Origin: an uncultured Alphaproteobacteria bacterium
Lineage (GTDB): Bacteria > Pseudomonadota > Alphaproteobacteria > Rickettsiales > UBA1997
Direction of reading: 5' to 3'
Length of the DNA: 6,342 bases
Assembly: GCA_903898475.1 (NCBI GenBank)
Contig: CAIUFU010000160.1
Span: forward strand, 1-6,342
The position numbers and the translations under genes were made by a program. Under the pieces are notes generated by a model. It was not told where the DNA came from, did no database searches, and saw only the letters and a list, made by a program, of their open reading frames with translations. Below, one piece after another: positions 1 through 5,581 of this stretch (the stretch's first letter is position 1; each line of letters starts with the position of its first letter).

Positions 1-2
1 AG

Positions 3-170
3 CGCCTGCAGCGCATGCTCACCGCCCTGTCGCTGCAGACCCTGCGCTACAGCAAGCTCGGCCTGGCCTCGGTGCAACGGCGTCAGCGCTCGGCTGCGTT
101 GTGGCGCGAAGCGACCGACGCTTTTGCAGAAAAACCGAGAAAGAAAAAGACGATAATTTTTGCCAAATGA
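3..170 (+). CDS. Foreign high-GC coding fragment, product unknown
   Basis: An open frame enters from the window edge and ends at TGA 168-170. From 3 to about 120 nearly every codon ends in G or C (ctg cag cgc atg ctc acc gcc ctg and so on), which is typical of a real gene in a high-GC genome. The peptide begins RLQRMLTALSLQTLRYSKLG and continues through LASVQRRQRSAALWREATDA, a helical, Leu/Arg-rich stretch that I cannot assign to a family. After about 120 the same frame becomes Lys-rich with A/T-ending codons and stops, so the last 16 codons or so are probably not part of the original protein. Base composition drops from about 71% GC in 1-120 to about 35% in 121-180 (hand counts). The best explanation is a fragment of another organism's gene joined here by assembly or library chimerism. 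A real recombination junction is possible but less likely. Confidence 0.5.
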   Translation, partial: RLQRMLTALSLQTLRYSKLGLASVQRRQRSAALWREATDAFAEKPRKKKTIIFAK

Positions 171-688
171 ATGGCGCTTTGCATTACGGCTTGGGTGCTG
201 ATCATTGGTTTTTTTTCAAGTTTTTCTGCAAGTAAAAGTGAGCCAACTAAAGTGCCAATGGCGCCAACAAATAAGCCAATTGAGCAGCTGATAAATCCTA
301 CGACAAACCACTTGCCGCGGAAGTAAAAATTAGCAGAAAATTTTGGGAAAATCGTGATTAAAATAATGAAAAATCCGAGCAAAAAATTGAACCAGTTTTC
401 GGGCAAAGGGGTTAAATAAAAACAGCCGACCACGCCGCCCAGAAGTGCTCCAATAATGGCTTGGCGTCCGATTTTCCAATCGATATTTTTGCGTAAAACA
501 AAAGCGCGAGTGGCGTTGCTTGAAAGTTGAATAATGGCGTGGAGGGGAATTAAAATTTCCATTTGAAAAATTTGCGCCATTACCGCAAGCAGCATTGTAC
601 CACCCAAGAAACCAACGGATGCTGAGATGATCGCGCTGATGAATGAGGCCCCGTAAATTAGGTAAAAATAATTTTCGAAGATGGGCAT
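83..688 (-). CDS. TauE/SafE-family membrane permease, C-terminus lost at junction
   Basis: This is an integral membrane protein of the TauE/SafE (formerly DUF81) family, whose members are proposed to export sulfur-containing or organic anions. The substrate here is unknown. The family's internal duplication is visible. Repeat one has FISAIISASVGFLGG and then LHAIIQLSSNATRAFVLRKNIDW (split here: LHAIIQLSSN, residues 49-58, and ATRAFVLRKNIDW, 59-71). Repeat two has VVGFISCSIGLFVGAIGTL (129-147) and then TQAVMQSAIHLAKIIV (165-180). Hydrophobic segments lie at about 8-40, 76-93, 98-115, 127-153 and 170-187. Family members are usually about 240-260 residues. Here the native part ends near residue 189, because residues 190-201 are encoded by the GC-rich foreign DNA (83 to about 121). 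The true C-terminal helix or two are therefore missing. The ATG at 688 has no Shine-Dalgarno motif, but the following sequence starts directly with the first hydrophobic repeat, as expected. The gene lies 194 bp downstream of ilvD in the same direction, with REP-like palindromes between them. Confidence 0.82.
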   Translation of the reverse strand: MPIFENYFYLIYGASFISAIISASVGFLGGTMLLAVMAQIFQMEILIPLHAIIQLSSNATRAFVLRKNIDWKIGRQAIIGALLGGVVGCFYLTPLPENWFNFLLGFFIILITIFPKFSANFYFRGKWFVVGFISCSIGLFVGAIGTLVGSLLLAEKLEKKPMISTQAVMQSAIHLAKIIVFFFLGFSAKASVASRHNAAER

Positions 689-772
689 TGAAGTTGATTT
701 ATTTTAGTTTTTTCGAACGAGCTGTCGCGCAAGAGAGATTGCAGCTTCTAACTAAATTTTTAATGAACGTAA

Positions 773-795
773 GGTCGGGGTTACAAACCCCAACC
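773..795. repeat. REP-like imperfect palindrome, copy 1 (ACA loop)
   Basis: The arms are GGTCGGGGTT (773-782) and AACCCCAACC (786-795) around a three-base ACA loop. They pair perfectly except for one C-A mismatch. The element shares the framework GGnCnGGGTT / AACCCnnnCC with the palindrome at 840-862, so the two look like members of one dispersed family. No T-run follows on either strand, so it is not a standard intrinsic terminator. Confidence 0.6.
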
Positions 796-838
796 TGCAT
801 CGAGGAGTGTTTACAGACCGAGAGTCAAAACCCTGAGC

Positions 839-863
839 TGGACTGGGTTTGCAACCCAGTCCA
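839..863. repeat. REP-like perfect 11-bp stem palindrome, copy 2 (TGC loop)
   Basis: The arms are TGGACTGGGTT (839-849) and AACCCAGTCCA (853-863), perfectly complementary around a TGC loop. It begins 20 bp past the ilvD stop codon in the direction of ilvD transcription. It may therefore stabilise or fold the 3' end of that transcript, but no U-tract follows. It matches the 773-795 element in size (23-nt core), loop length and the GGGTT/AACCC inner stem. Between the two, GTTTACAGACC (809-819) matches GGTTACAAACC of copy 1 at 9 of 11 positions and may be a decayed third copy. Confidence 0.65.
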
Positions 864-882
864 CAGGTTCATTTTCTTACTT

Positions 883-2628
883 TTAAATTTTGTCGTAGGA
901 AATTTTTTCTTTTTTCGCACCTGGATGTGTCACCGCGCCGAACCTTGCTGATCCTACAGTTTGGGCGTATTTCCACAGAGTTCCAGATTGGTAATCATTT
1001 TCGCGAGGCTGCCACGCGGCTTTGCGGGCTGCGATTTCTTCGTTGCTTAGTGCCACGTCAATTGTGCCTTTTAGGGCGTCGATTGTGATTTGGTCGCCGT
1101 TTTTAAGTAGCGCAATCATTCCGCCAACGGCGGCTTCAGGGCTAACGTGGCCGATGCAAAATCCACGCGTGCCGCCAGAAAATCTGCCGTCAGTAATTAG
1201 CGCAACTTTGCTACCCATTCCTTGGCCGTAAATTGCCGCGGTGGTTGCCAGCATTTCGCGCATTCCAGGGCCGCCGCGTGGTCCTTCGTAGCGAATTATT
1301 AAAACGTCACCTTCCTTGTAAGCTTTACGCTCAACCGCTTTGAAACATTCTTCTTCTGAATCAAAACACAAAGCGCTGCCGGTGAAAGTTTGCGCGTCAG
1401 CGGCCATTCCGGCAACTTTTACCACCGCACCGTCTTCGGCTAAATTGCCTTTGAGCGTTACAACGCCGCCAGTTGGCGACAAAGGTTTTTCGGGGCGGTA
1501 AACTACGTCTTGGTTTTCGTTAAATTTTATTTCGGCTAAATTTTCGGCCATTGTTTTGCCGGTAACTGTCATGCAATCGCCGTGGATGTAGCCGGCATCA
1601 AGCAACACTTTCAAAATCATTTGCACGCCGCCAACTTCAAACAAGTCTTTTGCCACATATTTTCCACCCGGTTTCATGTCGGCAATGTAGGGAGTTTTTT
1701 TGAAAATTGCCCCAACTGCAAAAATGTCAAAATCAATGCCGCACTCGCTGGCAATTGCTGGCAAGTGAAGCACGGCGTTGGTTGAACCGCCAGTTGCGGC
1801 AACAATTGTTGCGGCGTTTTCAAGTGCTTTTAGCGTAACGATGTCGCGCGGTTTAATATTTTTTTCGATTAAATTCATTACTGCTTTGCCAGATTGGTAA
1901 GCGTATTCGTCGCGTGATTCGTAAGGTGCGGGAGTTCCTGAAGATCCCGGTAAAGCAAGACCAATTGCTTCAGAAACGCAAGCCATTGTGTTGGCGGTGA
2001 ACTGTCCTCCACAAGCGCCAGCAGAAGGGCAAGCGGCTTTGGTGAGAATTTTTAAATCTTCTTCTGTCATTTTGCCTGCGTCTCTCATGCCTACAGCCTC
2101 AAAGACATCCACGATTGTCACGTCTTTGTCTTTAAATCTACCGGGCAAAATTGAGCCACCGTACATGAAAACTGAAGGCACATTCAAACGCACCATTGCC
2201 ATCATCATTCCAGGCAAAGATTTGTCGCAGCCGGCAATTCCAACCAAGGCGTCGTAGCAATGTCCGCGCACTGTCACTTCAATTGAATCAGCAATTACTT
2301 CGCGTGAAACTAGCGAAGATTTCATTCCTTGGTGACCATTGGCAATGCCGTCGGTCACGGTGATTGTAGTGAATTCACGCGGTGTTCCGCCAGCATCTTT
2401 AACCCCTTTTTTTGCCGGTTGGGCTTGGCGCTGCAATGCAATGTTGCAAGGTGCGGCTTCGTTCCACGCGCTGACAACTCCAACAAAAGGTGAGTTTAAA
2501 TCGGCGTCGGTTAGGCCTTGCGGATACAGGTCAGTCTTGATGTTGTAGAGCATCGTCTTGCGTCCTTCGCAGCCGTGAGAATTGGTAACGTAACGCGAAG
2601 GCAATTTTGATTTGTCGAATTTTGGCAT
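883..2628 (-). CDS. ilvD: Dihydroxy-acid dehydratase
   Basis: This cytoplasmic Fe-S enzyme dehydrates 2,3-dihydroxy-isovalerate and 2,3-dihydroxy-3-methylvalerate to the 2-oxo acids that are the direct precursors of valine and isoleucine (and leucine/pantothenate). The protein is 581 residues, within the family range. The three cluster cysteines sit in their usual motifs: C61 in SAWNEAAPCNIAL, C134 in GCDKSLPG (with D135 and K136) and C206 in CPSAGACGGQFTANTM. The metal/substrate motif TVTDGIANGHQGM (D93) is intact. The C-terminal GPRGGPGMREM and TDGRFSGGTRGFCIGHVSPE motifs are also intact, including the family's catalytic serine (S484). These features, and GGSTNAVLHLPAIA (280-293), favour IlvD over the sugar-acid dehydratases (Edd and relatives) of the same superfamily. 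The ATG at 2628 has no Shine-Dalgarno motif upstream. It lies 14 bp after the ATPase stop, which suggests co-transcription. No other ilv or leu gene is in the window, so pathway completeness cannot be judged. Confidence 0.95.
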   Translation of the reverse strand: MPKFDKSKLPSRYVTNSHGCEGRKTMLYNIKTDLYPQGLTDADLNSPFVGVVSAWNEAAPCNIALQRQAQPAKKGVKDAGGTPREFTTITVTDGIANGHQGMKSSLVSREVIADSIEVTVRGHCYDALVGIAGCDKSLPGMMMAMVRLNVPSVFMYGGSILPGRFKDKDVTIVDVFEAVGMRDAGKMTEEDLKILTKAACPSAGACGGQFTANTMACVSEAIGLALPGSSGTPAPYESRDEYAYQSGKAVMNLIEKNIKPRDIVTLKALENAATIVAATGGSTNAVLHLPAIASECGIDFDIFAVGAIFKKTPYIADMKPGGKYVAKDLFEVGGVQMILKVLLDAGYIHGDCMTVTGKTMAENLAEIKFNENQDVVYRPEKPLSPTGGVVTLKGNLAEDGAVVKVAGMAADAQTFTGSALCFDSEEECFKAVERKAYKEGDVLIIRYEGPRGGPGMREMLATTAAIYGQGMGSKVALITDGRFSGGTRGFCIGHVSPEAAVGGMIALLKNGDQITIDALKGTIDVALSNEEIAARKAAWQPRENDYQSGTLWKYAQTVGSARFGAVTHPGAKKEKISYDKI

Positions 2629-2642
2629 TGGAATTGAAAAAT

Positions 2643-4088
2643 TTAATTTGAAGGTTTTTGGTTAATTTCCATCTCGCCCATGAAATAGCAAAGAAGCGTA
2701 GCGGGAATTTTTAGAATTGAGGCTGAGTTGGAGTCTTTTTGACTAATAACTCCAAAATCATCCAGTGATTTTGTGACGATGTAGCCTCTTTTAATATTTT
2801 TTTCAGAGCAAAAATTAATCAATCCTTTGCAGTCGGAAAGCGAGGTATGTTCAGACCTGTACTTCACCTCAAAAGGAATGACTTCACCGTTAATTTCAGC
2901 AACCACATCTACTTCCAAATCCTTTTTGCCGTGCCAATAGCTGAAGCGTACATTTTGCTCGTAGTATCTTGCGAATAAATGCTTGAGAACAGCTGATTCT
3001 GCGGCAATTCCTAATAACTGAGGATTGTCAATAACTCCACTACTGCCTTTTAACATTACCGCTGAGGCAATTGCCGGATCAGATAAATAAATTTTCCAGC
3101 GACCTCTTAAAATTTCTTTGCCATATCCAAAAGGTGCGAGTCGATAGATTAGGTGAGAGGCTTCAAGCAGCTCAATAAATCTTTGAACGGTTGGTCGTTT
3201 TAATCCGAGGTTGCTGCAAAGCTTAGGTAGTTCAAGTATGGCGCCATCGTGCATGCAGAGGTGCAGAAATGTTTGTTCAAGTTCTAAAATTAGGCGCACT
3301 CCAAACATCGCCGTCATGTCGCGCTTCAAAGCTTTATCAATAATGTCTTCGCGCAGAAGTTTTTGTGCTTGATTGATGCTTCCTGTCACTGCTGTTTGCG
3401 GAAATCCGCCGCGAATTAAATATTCGTGAAAATGAGCGATGTAGGAAGTTGCAATTTCGCTGGTGCGGTAAAATTCGCTTTGATCCCACTTGAAAAGCTC
3501 TTTAAGCGATTTGATTCGAGGTAGATGAGGTAAGTTTAAATTTTTGATTTGAACATATTCATAAAAAGACAAGGTGGTCAGTTTGATTGTGTGATCACGA
3601 CCTAGGCCAGATTCTTGAGCTGCTTGGATTAGTGGAGTAGCGGATCCAGTAAAAATAATGCGTTGCTGTTTGGCAAAATCGACTCGGTGTTTTACCCAAG
3701 TTTTAAAGTCGGGGATAAATTGTGCTTCGTCTAAAAATATGTATTCTGGACCATCTTTTTTTGGTTCGCGTTCGCGCCAAGCTTCTAGAGCTGCATCAAT
3801 GCCAGATAGCTTGAGAAGCGGGTGGTCAAAAGTGGCGTAAAGAATATTGCTGGCGGGCACGCCGTCTTTTAAAAGATTGTCTATTGCCTGCATTATTAAA
3901 GTGGTTTTGCCAATTTGTCTGGCGCCAGAAAGAAAGGTGGCGCGGCCGCCAATGGGGTTTTTGACGTATTTGTAGAGTTCACCAAAGGCGGCCCTTTTCC
4001 AACTTGGCAAATCAGAAATTTCTTCGCCGCGCCACCACGGATTAAATTGAGCTAAAACAGCGGTCAATTCTTCTTGGGTAATTTTCAT
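2643..4088 (-). CDS. AAA ATPase with DUF4143 / PD-(D/E)XK-like C-terminus
   Basis: This is a 481-residue predicted P-loop ATPase of the AAA_14 plus DUF4143 type, a very common accessory family in bacteria and archaea whose cellular role is mostly undefined. Walker A is GARQIGKT (55-62, K61). Walker B is YIFLDEAQ (116-123, D120 and E121). IIFTGSATPLI (144-154) fits the sensor-1 region. SFYEYVQI (174-181) matches the conserved LSFxEY-type segment after the ATPase core. A winged-helix-like part (about 282-313, ELPKLCSNLGLKRPTVQRFI) leads into the DUF4143 region, with YLSDPAIASAV at 334-344. The C-terminal portion has E364, D394 in DLEVDVVAEINGEVIPFEVK, and E407-x-K409, matching the PD-(D/E)XK nuclease-fold signature. 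Whether it cuts DNA is unknown. The ATG at 4088 lacks a Shine-Dalgarno motif. The gene is probably the first of a two-gene unit with ilvD and is transcribed divergently from the nuclease fusion at 4415. Its promoter region contains operator-like dyads. Confidence 0.88.
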   Translation of the reverse strand: MKITQEELTAVLAQFNPWWRGEEISDLPSWKRAAFGELYKYVKNPIGGRATFLSGARQIGKTTLIMQAIDNLLKDGVPASNILYATFDHPLLKLSGIDAALEAWREREPKKDGPEYIFLDEAQFIPDFKTWVKHRVDFAKQQRIIFTGSATPLIQAAQESGLGRDHTIKLTTLSFYEYVQIKNLNLPHLPRIKSLKELFKWDQSEFYRTSEIATSYIAHFHEYLIRGGFPQTAVTGSINQAQKLLREDIIDKALKRDMTAMFGVRLILELEQTFLHLCMHDGAILELPKLCSNLGLKRPTVQRFIELLEASHLIYRLAPFGYGKEILRGRWKIYLSDPAIASAVMLKGSSGVIDNPQLLGIAAESAVLKHLFARYYEQNVRFSYWHGKKDLEVDVVAEINGEVIPFEVKYRSEHTSLSDCKGLINFCSEKNIKRGYIVTKSLDDFGVISQKDSNSASILKIPATLLCYFMGEMEINQKPSN

Positions 4089-4119
4089 AAAATGGAGATT
4101 AGTTAATTTTTTGTGATGA

Positions 4120-4148
4120 TTTTTAACTAAATAATTATTTTAGTGCAA
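4120..4148 (-). promoter_or_regulatory. Candidate sigma-70-type promoter for the ATPase
   Basis: On the minus strand TTGCAC (4148-4143) is followed, after a 17-base spacer, by TAAAAA (4125-4120). These resemble -35 and -10 boxes at ideal spacing. Transcription would start near 4112, leaving a leader of about 25 nt before the ATG at 4088. The first ACTAAA/TTTAGT dyad fills the spacer exactly, which is a classical position for repression. The -10 match is imperfect and AT-rich DNA produces such matches easily. Confidence 0.4.
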
Positions 4149-4177
4149 GTGTGTTTTAACTAAATTGATGATTTAGT
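4126..4177. promoter_or_regulatory. Tandem 19-bp operator-like dyads, 33 bp apart
   Basis: Dyad 1 (4126-4144) has arms ACTAAA and TTTAGT. Dyad 2 (4159-4177) has arms ACTAAAT and ATTTAGT around TGATG, a perfect 7-bp dyad. Both are 19 bp and their centres are 33 bp apart, about three helical turns, so bound dimers would lie on the same DNA face. Both are preceded by TTTTA and followed by a GTG-containing stretch. AGTGTGTTTT also occurs twice (4148-4157 and 4175-4184). A further inverted TTAGTTAA lies at 4099-4106. This looks like a binding array for a dimeric regulator, possibly acting on the ATPase-ilvD unit. The regulator is not identified. Confidence 0.5.
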
Positions 4178-4345
4178 GTGTTTTGTTTAAGTTTCTGAAA
4201 AAATGCGCGCGAGAAGCAATTTTTAGAAATTTGTAAAAAACAGTGCAAAAAAGTTGCGTCAAAAATTGAGGTGAAAACTGTTGGAAAGTTTTTGAAAGCA
4301 GCCAGCGGGGCAGTCAAAAAACAAGACAAAAGATTCTTTAAAGTG

Positions 4346-4369
4346 AATTTCCACAGGCCTGTGGAAATT
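4346..4369. promoter_or_regulatory. 24-bp perfect palindrome upstream of the nuclease fusion
   Basis: The left half is AATTTCCACAGG (4346-4357) and the right half is its exact reverse complement (4358-4369), with no spacer. A palindrome without a loop fits a dimeric protein binding site better than an RNA hairpin, and no T-run follows. Its centre is 57 bp before the ATG at 4415, a position compatible with control of that gene. Each half contains ATTTCCACA, which matches the DnaA-box consensus TTWTNCACA at 8 of 9 positions, so it could also be a pair of inverted weak DnaA boxes. Confidence 0.55.
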
Positions 4370-4414
4370 TGATCAAAACGCCTTAAGCCTTACAAAACAA
4401 ACACTTTAAGCCAG

Positions 4415-5398
4415 ATGCAGATTGTTCTCAGAAACTACGAAAAATTGCTCTTTCAAATTCAAAAAACAATTAAGCAAACCGAGCAAAATATTGTCAAAAG
4501 TGTGAACCAAGAAAAGGTCGCAATGAGTTGGCAAATTGGCAAAATAATCAACGAGCATTTGGTTAAAAATGACCGCGCTGATTACGGAAAAAAATTGTTT
4601 GAGCAGCTCGAAAAAGACACGGCAATTGCCCAAAGTATTTTGTACCAAATGCGCAAGTTTCACAAAGCATTTCCGGTTTTGCCTAAAAATAATTTGAGCT
4701 GGAGTCACTACAGAAGTCTGGCTTCGGTGAAGGATGTTGAGGTGAGAAAGTTGCTCGAAAATCAGGTGGTGAAAAATAATTTAGCAGCCGAGGAGTTGGA
4801 GCACGAAGTTGCAAAAGTGAAAAAAATTGAGCTAAAGAAATCCGCGCCAAAAAAATTAAAAGTTACGCGCGGGCGGCTTTTTGCTTACGAAATTTCTGTG
4901 TTGGTTGATTCTAAAAAAACCTTTGTTGATCTTGGCTTCAACATGTTTTTTGAACTGAAAACCACACTAAAAGCTGGTGAAATTGTTGAGTCAAAAAAAT
5001 TGCCAGAAAAATTTTCTTTAAAAAAATCAGACGTAAAATCAGCGCAAATGCACACTTATAAAGCCTACATCGAGCGTGTGGTTGATGGTGACACTTTGCA
5101 CGTGATTTTGGATTTGGGTTTTAAAATGCAGCACCGCGAAATTTTGCGTTTGGCAAAAATTAATGCGCCGGAAACGACGACTGTTGAGGGCAAGAAAGCA
5201 GCGTCTGCTTTGCAAAAAATTTTAAAAGATGTGCCGTTTATAATTATTAAAACCAACAAGACCGACATTTACGGCCGTTACGTGGCGGATGTTTTTTTTG
5301 ACGAAAATAAAAAAGAAAAAGATCCGCAGAAGGTTGCGGATGCTGGGGTTTATTTGAGCCAACTACTGATGGATCGTGGCTTGGTTGAGAAATATTAG
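4415..5398 (+). CDS. DUF1016_N domain fused to thermonuclease (SNase) domain
   Basis: This is a 327-residue two-domain protein, probably a cytoplasmic nuclease or nucleic-acid-binding protein. Residues about 5-135 look like the DUF1016_N (YhcG N-terminal) domain, with the typical SWQIGKIINEH (38-48), YGKKLFEQL (57-65) and LSWSHYRSLASVKD (94-107). A Lys-rich linker (133-150) leads to a middle segment (153-193, with LFAYEISVLVD and VDLGFNMFFELKT) that I cannot name. Residues about 214-327 form a staphylococcal-nuclease domain: VVDGDTLHV (222-230, D224 and D226), LRLAKINAPET (244-254) and DIYGRYVADVF (284-294). By alignment R245, E253 and R288 correspond to the catalytic R35, E43 and R87 of S. 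aureus nuclease. The calcium ligand D40 is replaced by N250. No signal peptide is visible, unlike secreted thermonucleases. The ATG at 4415 has no Shine-Dalgarno motif, but the start fits the DUF1016 domain boundary. In other proteins DUF1016_N is usually joined to a PD-(D/E)XK nuclease, so this is a domain swap of the nuclease module. The gene ends in TAG. Confidence 0.85.
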   Translation: MQIVLRNYEKLLFQIQKTIKQTEQNIVKSVNQEKVAMSWQIGKIINEHLVKNDRADYGKKLFEQLEKDTAIAQSILYQMRKFHKAFPVLPKNNLSWSHYRSLASVKDVEVRKLLENQVVKNNLAAEELEHEVAKVKKIELKKSAPKKLKVTRGRLFAYEISVLVDSKKTFVDLGFNMFFELKTTLKAGEIVESKKLPEKFSLKKSDVKSAQMHTYKAYIERVVDGDTLHVILDLGFKMQHREILRLAKINAPETTTVEGKKAASALQKILKDVPFIIIKTNKTDIYGRYVADVFFDENKKEKDPQKVADAGVYLSQLLMDRGLVEKY

Positions 5399-5420
5399 AA
5401 GTCTCAAAGATCGAGTAGAA

Positions 5421-5580
5421 TTAAGAAAGATCCGTTGAGGCGCTTCTTTTTTTGTTAGTTTGTGCAGTTGGTGAGACAGGATTCTGAGCCATACTTGAAG
5501 GAATTGTAGAGGCGCTTGCGAAGGCCGCGGTTAAGTCTCTTAAATCTCTCTCAGCGCCCAGTGCCTGGTGGTAGGTGGTT
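5421..5580 (-). other. Open frame after the ankyrin stop, possible frameshifted C-terminus
   Basis: On the minus strand, just beyond the ankyrin stop (5584-5582), the frame one base back is open for about 53 codons to a TAA at 5423-5421. It reads ALGAERDLRDLTAAFASAS, then TIPSSMAQNPVSPTAQT, then NKKRSASTDLS. This looks like a helical segment followed by a polar Ser/Thr/Pro/Ala tail, not random translation. The 9-base GAGGCGCTT occurs at 5437-5445 and 5509-5517, exactly 72 bases apart, and gives Ser-Ala-Ser-Thr twice in this frame. In this frame the next upstream stop falls about 24 codons inside the ankyrin gene. A one-base deletion (or -1 frameshift) near the ankyrin stop would join the two. 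An ATG at 5492-5490 would give a separate 23-residue peptide instead, which is less attractive. Confidence 0.3.
5423..5453 (+). terminator. Weak intrinsic terminator after the nuclease fusion
   Basis: AAGAA plus G5429 (5423-5429, one bulged A) can pair with CTTCTT (5443-5448). An inner CC/GG pair sits around a GTTGA loop, and seven T residues follow (5447-5453). It lies 25 bp after the TAG stop at 5398. The stem is weak and interrupted, so efficiency is doubtful, but position and T-run fit. Confidence 0.4.
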
Positions 5581-5581
5581 G

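Larger units (their letters stand above)
4089..4414. other. Divergent intergenic region (326 bp)
   Basis: This region separates the divergent ATPase and nuclease-fusion genes. It is AT-rich and contains, from left to right, a TTAGTTAA/TTAACTAA inverted pair (4099-4106 and 4123-4130), a candidate ATPase promoter, two operator-like dyads (4126-4177) and a 24-bp perfect palindrome (4346-4369). A smaller inverted pair, TTAAAGTG (4338-4345) and CACTTTAA (4402-4409), flanks that palindrome. A plus-strand frame is open from 4199 to the TGA at 4370-4372 (58 codons), but it has no ATG and I do not call it a gene. I see no tRNA-like or riboswitch-like structure. Confidence 0.6.

Noticed and set aside
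749..757. TAACTAAAT upstream of the permease, resembling the operator half-site at 4124-4165.
   Set aside because: It is a single half-site without the ATTTAGT partner, in AT-rich DNA; chance is a sufficient explanation.
839..863. The perfect hairpin after ilvD as an intrinsic terminator.
   Set aside because: The stem is strong, but no T-run follows in the direction of ilvD transcription, and a sister copy lies nearby; a REP-like repeat fits better.
643..951. Plus-strand ORF spanning the REP-like palindromes and the 3' end of ilvD.
   Set aside because: It overlaps the ilvD and permease ends, translates the palindromes and shows no protein-like pattern; a shadow frame.
883..2628. Edd or sugar-acid dehydratase as an alternative identity for the ilvD gene.
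   Set aside because: Length, the NEAAPCNIAL, GCDKSLPG and PSAGACGGQFTANTM motifs and the C-terminal motif set all match IlvD more closely.
4199..4372. A 58-codon plus-strand open frame in the divergent intergenic region, containing KTVGKFLKAASGAVKKQD.
   Set aside because: It has no ATG and no convincing GTG/TTG start, its Lys richness follows from A-rich DNA, and it runs through the palindrome to its stop; most likely a chance frame.
4406..4708. 100-residue minus-strand ORF opposite the start of the nuclease fusion.
   Set aside because: It lies antisense to the well-supported DUF1016_N domain and has no recognisable motif.
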